Part shown: one piece after another, positions 1 through 6,047 of the stretch
Numbering within the stretch: the stretch's first letter is position 1
Layout of the letters: each line of letters starts with the position of its first letter
From: Paludibacteraceae bacterium
Lineage (GTDB): Bacteria > Bacteroidota > Bacteroidia > Bacteroidales > Paludibacteraceae
Assembly (NCBI GenBank): GCA_023227695.1
Contig: JALNVE010000200.1
Span: 1 to 6,047, forward strand
Direction: 5' to 3'
DNA length: 6,047 bases
The notes under the pieces: generated by a model
Database searches by the model: none
What the model was told of the DNA's origin: nothing
What the model saw: the letters and a program-made list of their open reading frames with translations, nothing else
Made by a program: the position numbers and the translations under genes

Positions 1-111
1 CAAAACATCTTAAACTCGAGACCGAGGAAAAGATTAGGGTATATGACTCCTTTACAAAAATTTAAACAATTGACAAACTTGGATTTAAATGAGGTTGCAT
101 TGTCCGCTTGA
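1..111 (+). CDS. IS30-family transposase, C-terminal end (partial)
   Basis: Frame 1 is open from the first base to a TGA at 109-111, giving 36 residues of a protein whose start lies outside the window. The residues include ILNSRPRKRLGYMTP followed by a short basic stretch and the ending VALSA. The N-S-R-P-R-K-x-L-G-Y-x-T-P block and a final VAL/VAF are typical of the C-terminus of IS30-family DDE transposases, where the block follows the catalytic glutamate. These enzymes cut and join the ends of their insertion sequence. The catalytic D, D and E residues are upstream of the window, so I cannot say whether the copy is intact. It converges on the A2M gene, with the A2M terminator between them. 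The family call rests on remembered motifs, not on a search; the reading frame itself is clear. Confidence 0.82.
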   Translation, partial: QNILNSRPRKRLGYMTPLQKFKQLTNLDLNEVALSA

Positions 112-118
112 ATCCAGC
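93..118 (+). repeat. Candidate right terminal repeat of the IS30-family element
   Basis: In IS30-family elements the right inverted repeat usually lies at, or overlaps, the end of the transposase gene. The stretch GGTTGCATTGTCCGCTTGAA and the next few bases span the TGA stop and have the look of such an end. The left end of the element is outside the window, so the repeat cannot be matched, and the exact boundary (about 118) is a guess. Confidence 0.3.
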
Positions 119-138
119 TTTAAAGAAACGAATCCTCT

Positions 139-181
139 AAAAAAAACAGGAGTCAAATCCTGTTGGTTGACTCCTGTTTTT
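139..181 (-). terminator. Rho-independent terminator of the A2M gene
   Basis: AAAAACAGGAGTCAA at 142-156 is a perfect 15-base inverted repeat of TTGACTCCTGTTTTT at 167-181, with a 10-base loop at 157-166. Read on the minus strand, the stem is followed by a run of eight U (A at 139-146, part of which also pairs in the stem). It lies 24 bases past the A2M stop codon, as expected for an intrinsic terminator. On the plus strand the stem ends in only five U, so it may also stop transcription coming from the IS30 side, but more weakly. Confidence 0.9.
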
Positions 182-205
182 CAATAATTGTTTTTGTTCT
201 TACCT

Positions 206-3200
206 TTATTTCTCCACTTTTATTCTTACACCATCAGTGTTCGAAACGAACTCTGACGCGTAGAGGCATTGAAGGGTTGCTATTCCGTTGGAATACTCTC
301 CGCTGTGGGTTACGTAAAGAGGATATTCGAGAACGTATGTGCCTTTTCTTAGGTAGTCGAAGAAGTATTGCATGGAAGCATCCTTCGGCGATTGGTAATA
401 TCCTATTCCGTCAGAGAATCTGTAGCTTGAAAGCTGTTGTTTAGGCTCCAGACAAGCGGCACGCTGATCTTTCAACGCAACGTATTCCAAATCGCGGTGA
501 GCACGGATGGTGAGGCGTACGACAAGCTTATCGCCGACCTTCAAATTTGTCTTATCTGTTATTGGAACCAAAACCTTCTTGTTGTTACCGTTTTGCTCTA
601 GCATAACTGCTTTCTCAACCTGTAAATCGCATTTTGACTTTTCAACCTTGTCCATTTTTTCGGAGAACTGCCAATAAATGGCTCCCCATGATGGACTCGT
701 TCCCTTTTTGTCGATGGTGACGTTTGCCATCTCTGACTTGATATTTTCAGCATTGTAGAATTGGTTGATGTAACCAGTGCCAGCTTCTGCGGCTTCTGTA
801 GAGACAGTTTCGTTACCGAGCTGGATGGAAACTTCGTTCTTGTTTTTCAACCAATCAGAACCATTGAGCAAAAGGGCATAGATAGCGTCGACGGTAGCCG
901 TAGTGCTTCCCCATTGTTGGGTTCGCTTCTGTTGTAATAACCATGTGCGCATATCGTCAATTTCGGAGGCTGGACAGCCAACTTCAGCAAAGGCCTCGAG
1001 AATAGCAGCTTGTGTGCCGATGGTCGATTCGTGCCAGAAGTATCCGCTCTTGTTCTTCTCCCAATACATGCCCTTGTCTTTCGTGACGGTAGCATATTGA
1101 CGTAATGATTCGATAATGTTTTTCGCCTCTTTCGCATCATTGTTCTTCTGCATGATGATAGCGGCTAAAGCTTTTCCGTAAAGGGATAAATCGCTCCATT
1201 GTTTTTTGATGATGGAGAGATAGAATTCGTAGGCAGGTTTTGCCTCTTTGTTCGTGCTTATTTCAGGGAAGAGTGTCTTAATATAGAAGTAATTCAAATC
1301 AGTCATGCTGATGTAAGCGCGCTTTTGATAATCTTTTGGATAATACTTCTTCAAGTCGTCAAAGTCTTCTTTCATGCAATGATCAATGAAACCGAATGAC
1401 TCTTTCATCTTTGCCATTTCATCGTCGTTGTAGTTGGCTGCGCCTAATTTTCTTAATCTACCGAAGTTGGTCAAGACTATTTGCGTTAAGTATTGACTGC
1501 CATTCATTCCGGCAAACCAGCTGTAGCTTCCGTCGCTATTTCTCAATTTATTCAGACGGTCTAGCATTTCAGTCTTTTTATTTTGCTGCTCGTTGATGTC
1601 GAGTAGGAGAGAAAGTCTTTGCTTCTGGTCTGTCTCGTTGTTAGCCTCCATAACCCAAGGCGTCTCGTTGAGCAGAATGTTCTTCACCTCTTCGTTCTTC
1701 ATCAAGTTAGAAAGGAGTGTCTTTTTGTCGGCACTCTGTTGCTTCCAGATGTTGATGATGTTGGAGATTTGAGGATTGGATTTTGCAATATACTCCGAGA
1801 GTGCCGTTGCGTAATGAGCTGCGGTCAAGGATTGCACGCAATCATATTCAGGAACAGAGACAGATGGCAATGCTTGTACTGCATACCAGATAGGGTTGGA
1901 GGTGAATTCCAACTTCATGAATCTGTTTTGTAAAGTTGTTGATTTATTCTCTTTCATCTGAGTGAAAGTGAAGGTGCTTTTACCCTCGTCGCGGACGAAG
2001 AGTGGCAACGATTGAGTGACGATTGTACGGTCTGTCAAAACCGGCAATAGCTTCTGCTCACCATCGGTGAGTTTGTCTGACTTACCGAATACGCGAACTA
2101 CAATGAGCTCTTTGTCTGCTGGTATGTCAATATCCCAAAATACGGTTACGGAACTGTCTGCAGAAACTTTAAACTTAGTCTCCTTTTTGATGATGGTTTT
2201 GTCGTTTTCCGCATCTGCCAATTCGATGGTGGCAATACCGTTGGTGCCAGCCTCTGAGAGGTTGGTGATCTTAGCAGAGAAGACGCAGTGGTCACCTTGT
2301 CTTACGAAGCGTGGTAAGTTAGGCGATATCATGAACTCTTTCTTTGCTATGATCGACTCCATTGTCTGTCCGTAAAACAGATCTTTGGTATGTGCCAATG
2401 CCATGAGCTTCCATTTTGTAAGGCTCTCCGGCATTTGAAATGAGAAGGTCACATTTCCAGAATCGTCTGTCCTTAATTGAGGGTAGAAGAATGCGGTTTC
2501 CGCAAAATTGGTACGGAAGGATGGCTTCTCATTATCTGTAATGGCTTCTTCTTTTGCATTGGAAATTTGGACCTTTTTTGCTTTTAATGATTGAACCTCA
2601 TTTAAGTTCCCCCCAGCCCTAGCTGTTCGAGATGGCATTGAATATGCTCTATCATAACTCATGTCTTCAGATACACATAAAAAAACAGCATTTCTATGAT
2701 CGCGTATCTCTAATTGTTGTTCTATGTCGATAAAATGGTCTAATGAAAGATTATATAAGTCGTTATATCCACTTGGATAATGGGAGATTGGATAAGAAAC
2801 TCCAAAATCAGGGTAATTCCATCTGAGTTTTAATATGGATCTCTGATATATAGGACTAAATCTCCATGAAAGAGGAGAAATTAGATCTAAGGAAGCATCA
2901 TACATAGAAACTAGAACTTCTGCTTCTTTCGTCTTTGCTACATTCAAAGTCCATGTTTCTTTAGCACCAGGAGTTGTTTTGTCTCTAAATACGGTAAGTT
3001 TTACAGGTAATGTTTTGTCTTCATTTTCTCTAGAGATATCGAATTTTTCCGAATAGAACTTGTTGTTTTTTACGATATAGAAATGGAATGTCAAAGCATA
3101 TCCATTTTCTTTTTTGAAAATGTAGTTTATTCCCTTAATCTCATTGTTTAGTTTGTTCCATTTTTGTTCTACAATGCCATTTTCGTCTTCTATGACATAA

Positions 3201-5821
3201 AGAAGATAGGCATCTTGGAAGGAAGAACCGAATCTGAAACTGATTTTGTCATTCCATTTGTATTCATTTTTATCAGGAGCTTCAAACCACAATGGTGATT
3301 CTACAGGCGGACGTTTGTCTGTCTTCCTGTAAAGAATTGTTGTGAAGGAATCACACACCTCTCTGTTTTGATCGTCGAGGCCTTTGAATATGATTTTATA
3401 TTTGCCCGATTCCAATTTAGAAACAGATGTAGGTAAATAGGCCGTTCCTTTTTTGTCTGAAGAGATTTTGCCTTCCAATTTCGTTTGGTTGTTTTCGGAT
3501 TGAATGCTGTATGAGATTTCTTTCTCAATGCCTTCTCCGTTGAGATTCGTGACATACAAATTCTGTTTGCAGAGAGAATCAGTAAGTGTTCTTTCATTCA
3601 AAGGGAAGTTTAAAACCATCGATCTGTCGCCAATAACGATGTATATCTCTTTAGATTGAGTCTCTCCGTTATTGTCGGTTATTTCTGCAGAGATGGAATA
3701 GCGGTATGTCGCCATTCTTTCATCCTCGTTTTTCTTGGGTGTGAATGAGATGGAGAAAACGCCTTTTGAGTCTGTTATCGTATCTTTTTGTTCTATGATC
3801 TCTTTCTGACTGCCACCCCAATACCAAGACCAATAAGGCATTTTTGAAATGGTATATTTCACTTTGGCTTTGTCTAACTCTGTCCCGATTAAATATTTGG
3901 CAGAACCTGATGTCGTGATCTTGTCGCCGAACGAATAAGAACCTTGAGGTTTATTGATGTCGACTTCGAAGGTTGGTCGCTTGTATTCTTCAACTTTGAA
4001 GTATTGACTTTCATTATCAACAATGATACAGAAGTTGCCTGATAGTTTGTTAGCAGGTATGATAAAAGATCCGTTTATGGAACCAAATTCGTTTGTCTCC
4101 AGTTTTTTTGTTTCTATTATCTGATAGTTTGCGTCACGTAGTTCTACTGTTATTTTCTTTTTTGATGAAATGACCATGTTGCTGTCATTGTCATGTAAAG
4201 TCCCTAATATGGCTTTGAAATAAACGGTTTGCCCAGGTCTATATATGGCTCTATCTGTTAGAACAGAAGTGAAATTCTGTTCGTTGTTGCGTAACGAATT
4301 TTTCCAGATGTTGCAATATTTAGCACTTAAGTGTTTGTCTTTGCCAATAGAAAAAAGAACTCGGTCTTCTTCCTCTGATTTATATTCAATGAATCCGTTT
4401 TTGTCTGATATGATATTATTTGTCTTTTGATTTCTATAGTAGAAAGAAGCAGTGACATTTTCTATTGGAGCTCCGGTCTTAGAGTCGGCAACAAAAAATC
4501 TTTTTCCGTCGTCTTTGTATGATAAACAACTTATAAAAGAAAGGTCAGATACGTAAATGTCTGTCTCGATATCTTTGGTGAGAGAAGTTGTGATAAAATA
4601 GTGTCCATAGTCTAATGGATCTAGTTCAAACGCAGTGTCTTTTTTTATGTAATAATTTGTTTTGTTCAACTTGACTTTTACCGTCTTTATTAATTTGCTG
4701 TTTTTTTTATTCTCATTTTTTAATAGAATCTCCTCCTGGCTTTGTGTGTATTGATATATTTTCAAATCAATATTCTCAATGTTTGCATATTTAATGTTCA
4801 CCTTGATTTTATCTCCACTATGAGTTTGTTCTTGTGCAGAAAGATCGAAAATGGGCTCTTCTATTTCTTTTAAAACAGATTTGAGTCCTTTTGTGAGGTT
4901 GCTTTTAGGAAATCTGGCAATTCCATCTTCGCACAATTTTTTTAAATAAGATGGAGTGGTTGGCTTTGTCTTTTCTTCTTCTGAAAAGTAAAAAAGAAAT
5001 TTGACTATCTCATTTATAGTAAGAAGAGAAGCTTCTTGTTCTTTGTATTGATCTAATAAGTTCTCTAATTCCTTTATTCTTTTCTTATTCTTTTCTGGAT
5101 TTAGTTCTCGATATTTTTCCAAAATCAATGATTGTTTGGCGTAGACAAGTGCATCCTTGTTTTTATCAGCCTCGTGAAACTTGATCATTGATTCATATAG
5201 ATTGATTTTATTTTCTGTGTATTCGTCGAAATCTATGATTTCGAAACAGAGAAGGTCATACAGAGTATGACAGAAAAGTTGACTATCCTTTCCTTTTGTT
5301 ATGAGGGGAGCAAATTCTGTTGTTTTAATTTGGGCAAGCTCTTTTGCCGGAGATAAAGCTTCGTCGCATAGTTTTATGATTGTATCCTTGAAGATTTGAG
5401 GCGTCCATTCATCCATATTTTCGGGAATGATGCCTTGCAAGTCTGTTCTTCTGTTTTGGTGGTTGTATGAATAAGCTTTGATGGCCTTAGCTAAAAAGAA
5501 GGTTGCAATGGAGTGAAGAGCAGGGTCTTTTTCTTGGATTTTGAACTGCTGTAACTTTTCAATTTCTTTATCCAAGGCGGAGTCTGATTTCACTCTTGCA
5601 ATGGTGCCTTCATATATGATGGCTTTGAGTTGTTGTACTCGATTGCCCTCTTTCATTGCCTGTTTTTCTGATTCTTTTATGATATTCATAGCGTCTAAAG
5701 GATTTTTTCTATATGAATTATCTGCTTTTTTCCAAGCCGATTCGTAATCGTATGCAGTTGCCGTGCTCGTTGCAAAAAATAGAGCCATTACTATGCCGAT
5801 AGCTAATTTGATATGTTTCAT
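206..5821 (-). CDS. Secreted alpha-2-macroglobulin family protein with a degenerate thioester motif
   Basis: An 1871-residue protein of the bacterial A2M family, whose members trap proteases in the periplasm or at the cell surface. Seen in order: Sec signal peptide (1-23); charged helical region (about 24-320); first macroglobulin-like domain with GDKIKV (from G336); a domain with a TGAPIENV-type beta sandwich (about 435-515); the MG2 hallmark TDRAIYRPGQTVYFK (522-536); YKRPTFEVDI (from 613); further beta domains to about 1050; a bait-like linker (1054-1101); the A2M core beginning FRTNFAET (1102) with PESLTKW (1131-1137); the toroid thioester domain (about 1315-1665), with C1328, NETPWVMEA (from 1385), DGSYSWF (1430-1436) and W1637; and a complete C-terminal domain. 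Length is normal for Bacteroidales homologues and greater than the E. coli protein (about 1650). The start is ATG followed at once by a good signal peptide. No Shine-Dalgarno site is visible, which is usual in Bacteroidetes. The thioester CxEQ reads C-V-Q-S, so covalent trapping is doubtful. No pbpC-like partner is visible within the window. Confidence 0.95.
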   Translation of the reverse strand: MKHIKLAIGIVMALFFATSTATAYDYESAWKKADNSYRKNPLDAMNIIKESEKQAMKEGNRVQQLKAIIYEGTIARVKSDSALDKEIEKLQQFKIQEKDPALHSIATFFLAKAIKAYSYNHQNRRTDLQGIIPENMDEWTPQIFKDTIIKLCDEALSPAKELAQIKTTEFAPLITKGKDSQLFCHTLYDLLCFEIIDFDEYTENKINLYESMIKFHEADKNKDALVYAKQSLILEKYRELNPEKNKKRIKELENLLDQYKEQEASLLTINEIVKFLFYFSEEEKTKPTTPSYLKKLCEDGIARFPKSNLTKGLKSVLKEIEEPIFDLSAQEQTHSGDKIKVNIKYANIENIDLKIYQYTQSQEEILLKNENKKNSKLIKTVKVKLNKTNYYIKKDTAFELDPLDYGHYFITTSLTKDIETDIYVSDLSFISCLSYKDDGKRFFVADSKTGAPIENVTASFYYRNQKTNNIISDKNGFIEYKSEEEDRVLFSIGKDKHLSAKYCNIWKNSLRNNEQNFTSVLTDRAIYRPGQTVYFKAILGTLHDNDSNMVISSKKKITVELRDANYQIIETKKLETNEFGSINGSFIIPANKLSGNFCIIVDNESQYFKVEEYKRPTFEVDINKPQGSYSFGDKITTSGSAKYLIGTELDKAKVKYTISKMPYWSWYWGGSQKEIIEQKDTITDSKGVFSISFTPKKNEDERMATYRYSISAEITDNNGETQSKEIYIVIGDRSMVLNFPLNERTLTDSLCKQNLYVTNLNGEGIEKEISYSIQSENNQTKLEGKISSDKKGTAYLPTSVSKLESGKYKIIFKGLDDQNREVCDSFTTILYRKTDKRPPVESPLWFEAPDKNEYKWNDKISFRFGSSFQDAYLLYVIEDENGIVEQKWNKLNNEIKGINYIFKKENGYALTFHFYIVKNNKFYSEKFDISRENEDKTLPVKLTVFRDKTTPGAKETWTLNVAKTKEAEVLVSMYDASLDLISPLSWRFSPIYQRSILKLRWNYPDFGVSYPISHYPSGYNDLYNLSLDHFIDIEQQLEIRDHRNAVFLCVSEDMSYDRAYSMPSRTARAGGNLNEVQSLKAKKVQISNAKEEAITDNEKPSFRTNFAETAFFYPQLRTDDSGNVTFSFQMPESLTKWKLMALAHTKDLFYGQTMESIIAKKEFMISPNLPRFVRQGDHCVFSAKITNLSEAGTNGIATIELADAENDKTIIKKETKFKVSADSSVTVFWDIDIPADKELIVVRVFGKSDKLTDGEQKLLPVLTDRTIVTQSLPLFVRDEGKSTFTFTQMKENKSTTLQNRFMKLEFTSNPIWYAVQALPSVSVPEYDCVQSLTAAHYATALSEYIAKSNPQISNIINIWKQQSADKKTLLSNLMKNEEVKNILLNETPWVMEANNETDQKQRLSLLLDINEQQNKKTEMLDRLNKLRNSDGSYSWFAGMNGSQYLTQIVLTNFGRLRKLGAANYNDDEMAKMKESFGFIDHCMKEDFDDLKKYYPKDYQKRAYISMTDLNYFYIKTLFPEISTNKEAKPAYEFYLSIIKKQWSDLSLYGKALAAIIMQKNNDAKEAKNIIESLRQYATVTKDKGMYWEKNKSGYFWHESTIGTQAAILEAFAEVGCPASEIDDMRTWLLQQKRTQQWGSTTATVDAIYALLLNGSDWLKNKNEVSIQLGNETVSTEAAEAGTGYINQFYNAENIKSEMANVTIDKKGTSPSWGAIYWQFSEKMDKVEKSKCDLQVEKAVMLEQNGNNKKVLVPITDKTNLKVGDKLVVRLTIRAHRDLEYVALKDQRAACLEPKQQLSSYRFSDGIGYYQSPKDASMQYFFDYLRKGTYVLEYPLYVTHSGEYSNGIATLQCLYASEFVSNTDGVRIKVEK
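1829..1840 (-). other. Degenerate thioester site, C1328-V-Q-S1331
   Basis: The codons TGC GTG CAA TCC lie at the place of the family's CxEQ signature. The surrounding residues (P-E-Y-D-C and then H-Y-A-T-A-L) match the usual Bacteroidetes pattern P-Y-E-C-x-E-Q...Y-Y-A-N-A-L at equal spacing, so the site seems to be changed by substitution and not by loss of a codon. In working A2Ms the cysteine forms an internal thioester with the fourth-position glutamine, which here is serine. The Q at the third position stands where Glu is expected. The consensus is from memory. Confidence 0.8.
2519..2662 (-). other. Bait-like flexible linker, residues 1054-1101
   Basis: About 48 residues directly before the A2M core (FRTNFAET) have no clear beta-domain pattern and are rich in Ser, Ala, Gly, Arg, Lys and Glu, including SRTARAGG and KAKK. 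In A2Ms the protease-cleaved bait region precedes this core domain. Several Arg and Lys residues (R1058, R1065, R1068, K1080, K1082, K1083) would be open to trypsin-like proteases. The role is inferred from position and composition. Confidence 0.55.
5753..5821 (-). other. Sec signal peptide of the A2M protein (residues 1-23)
   Basis: The N-terminus has a short basic part (K2, H3, K5), a hydrophobic core (residues 6-17) and a polar end with A-T-A at 21-23, giving a likely signal peptidase I cut before Y24. There is no cysteine, hence no lipobox. The mature protein is therefore predicted to be soluble and exported, unlike the E. coli homologue YfhM, which is a lipoprotein. Confidence 0.85.
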
Positions 5822-5843
5822 TTTTCTTGTTTTGGTAATTGTT

Positions 5844-5851
5844 CAAAGTAA
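5844..5851 (-). promoter_or_regulatory. Candidate -7 promoter box of the A2M gene
   Basis: Read on the minus strand this is TTACTTTG, one mismatch from the Bacteroidetes -7 consensus TAnnTTTG. It sits 22 bases before the ATG, which would leave a leader of roughly 15-20 bases. No clear TTTG (-33) box is found at the expected distance upstream, so the call is weak. The leader is A-rich (AAAACAAGAAAA) with no Shine-Dalgarno match. Confidence 0.35.
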
Positions 5852-5944
5852 CTCTATTTTTTTGAAAAAATTGCGGGATTAGGGTAGCTTTTTGATCAGG
5901 TTAGTTAAGAAGAATGAAAAATGAGTTGTCACGTCCTGAAATAG

Positions 5945-5965
5945 CGTTACAACAAAAAAGTAACG
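5945..5965 (+). other. Small hairpin just before the transposase start
   Basis: CGTTAC (5945-5950) and GTAACG (5960-5965) are perfect inverted repeats around a 9-base A-rich loop. The second arm ends three bases before the ATG at 5969. In RNA this would place a 6-bp stem at the ribosome entry site. A role in limiting transposase translation is only an inference. Confidence 0.4.
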
Positions 5966-5968
5966 AAT

Positions 5969-6047
5969 ATGAAAGGAAAAGAAAGACAGTACGTTAGACG
6001 TTCACAAAAAGACTACCCGATGAGCTTTAAGCTTGCGGTAGTAAGAG
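5969..6047 (+). CDS. IS3-family-like transposase OrfA, N-terminal start (partial)
   Basis: ATG at 5969 opens a frame that runs off the window after 26 residues, MKGKERQYVRR... then QKDYPMSFKLAVVR. The basic start followed by D-Y-x-M-S-F-K-L-x-V-V resembles the beginning of the helix-turn-helix OrfA of IS3-family elements common in Bacteroidales, in which OrfA binds the element's ends and a frameshifted OrfAB carries the DDE activity. Only the first helix is visible; the recognition helix and catalytic part lie beyond the window. It is divergent from the A2M gene. Another transposase family with the same type of N-terminal HTH domain is possible. Confidence 0.7.
   Translation, partial: MKGKERQYVRRSQKDYPMSFKLAVVR

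Larger units (their letters stand above)
5927..6047 (+). mobile_element. Left end of an IS3-family-like insertion sequence (partial)
   Basis: The candidate end begins TGTCACGTCCTGAAATAGCG at 5927, 42 bases before the first reading frame. IS3-family elements begin with TG and have their first ORF a few tens of bases in. The other end and the target duplication are outside the window, so the boundary is an estimate. The element lies 105 bases upstream of the A2M start codon and faces away from that gene; it does not break it. Confidence 0.55.

Noticed and set aside
163..444. Open frame of 93 codons on the plus strand over the terminator and the A2M 3' end
   Set aside because: It starts inside the terminator hairpin and is the complement of the conserved A2M C-terminus. 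The cysteine/arginine-rich product looks like a shadow translation.
443..454. C1790-L-E-P near the C-terminus, which looks like CxEQ
   Set aside because: It lies in the C-terminal domain, in the conserved patch that usually reads GFEP or similar, far from the toroid domain. It has no Gln at the fourth position.
847..1140. Open frame of 97 codons on the minus strand overlapping the A2M gene
   Set aside because: It is out of frame with the A2M protein, which is strongly conserved here (TQQWGSTTATVDAIYALL). Its translation shows no domain and it has no start signal of its own.
2663..2677. C1049-V-S-E-D as a possible displaced thioester motif
   Set aside because: It lies before the bait-like linker, in a beta domain, and lacks the Gln and the surrounding thioester-domain residues.
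5885..5894. TAGCTTTTTG as a plus-strand TAnnTTTG promoter box for the transposase
   Set aside because: The spacing is wrong (five T before the G) and it lies outside the presumed element end, far from the ATG at 5969.
5914..5997. Short plus-strand frame (27 codons) beginning ATG AAA AAT GAG at 5914
   Set aside because: It crosses the presumed left end of the IS and overlaps the transposase start in another frame. It has no recognisable product, so it is probably chance.
1..6047. A composite transposon carrying the A2M gene as cargo
   Set aside because: The two flanking elements belong to different families, and the visible ends (93-118 and from 5927) share no repeat, so they could not move the segment together in the classic way.

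Overview
The window is dominated by one very long gene on the minus strand (206-5821) that encodes an 1871-residue exported protein of the bacterial alpha-2-macroglobulin (A2M) family. It is bounded by pieces of two unrelated insertion sequences: the end of an IS30-family transposase gene at the left edge and the beginning of an IS3-family-like element at the right edge. The A2M protein type (helical N-terminal region, motifs such as NETPWVMEA and GTYVLEYPLYVT), the two transposase styles, the AT-rich DNA, the lack of a Shine-Dalgarno site and a weak match to the TAnnTTTG promoter box all point to a member of Bacteroidales (Bacteroides/Prevotella/Porphyromonas-like). The species cannot be told from this sequence.

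Layout: 1-111 (+) is the last 36 codons of an IS30-type transposase, whose stop probably lies in or next to the element's right terminal repeat. 112-138 is a short spacer. 139-181 is a strong hairpin terminator for the A2M gene. 206-5821 (-) is the A2M gene. 5822-5926 is a short intergenic region holding the A2M leader and a candidate promoter. From about 5927 (+) the second insertion sequence begins, with its first reading frame starting at 5969 and running off the window. The order is therefore IS30 (>), A2M (<), IS3-like (>), so this is not a simple composite transposon.

The A2M protein has a Sec signal peptide without a lipobox, a helical N-terminal region, a series of macroglobulin-like beta domains, a flexible linker where the protease bait region sits in the family, the A2M core domain, the alpha/alpha-toroid thioester domain and an intact C-terminal domain. 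In this family the protein traps incoming proteases in the periplasm or at the cell surface. The most notable feature is that the thioester signature CxEQ reads C-V-Q-S: the cysteine is kept but the glutamine partner is lost, so the usual covalent trap should not form. A second oddity is a step in base composition inside the gene, from about 45-57% GC in the C-terminal part to about 25-38% in the middle, with the change close to the bait-like linker. I found no CRISPR array, tRNA, rRNA or additional gene, and no evidence of a wholly new multi-gene system.
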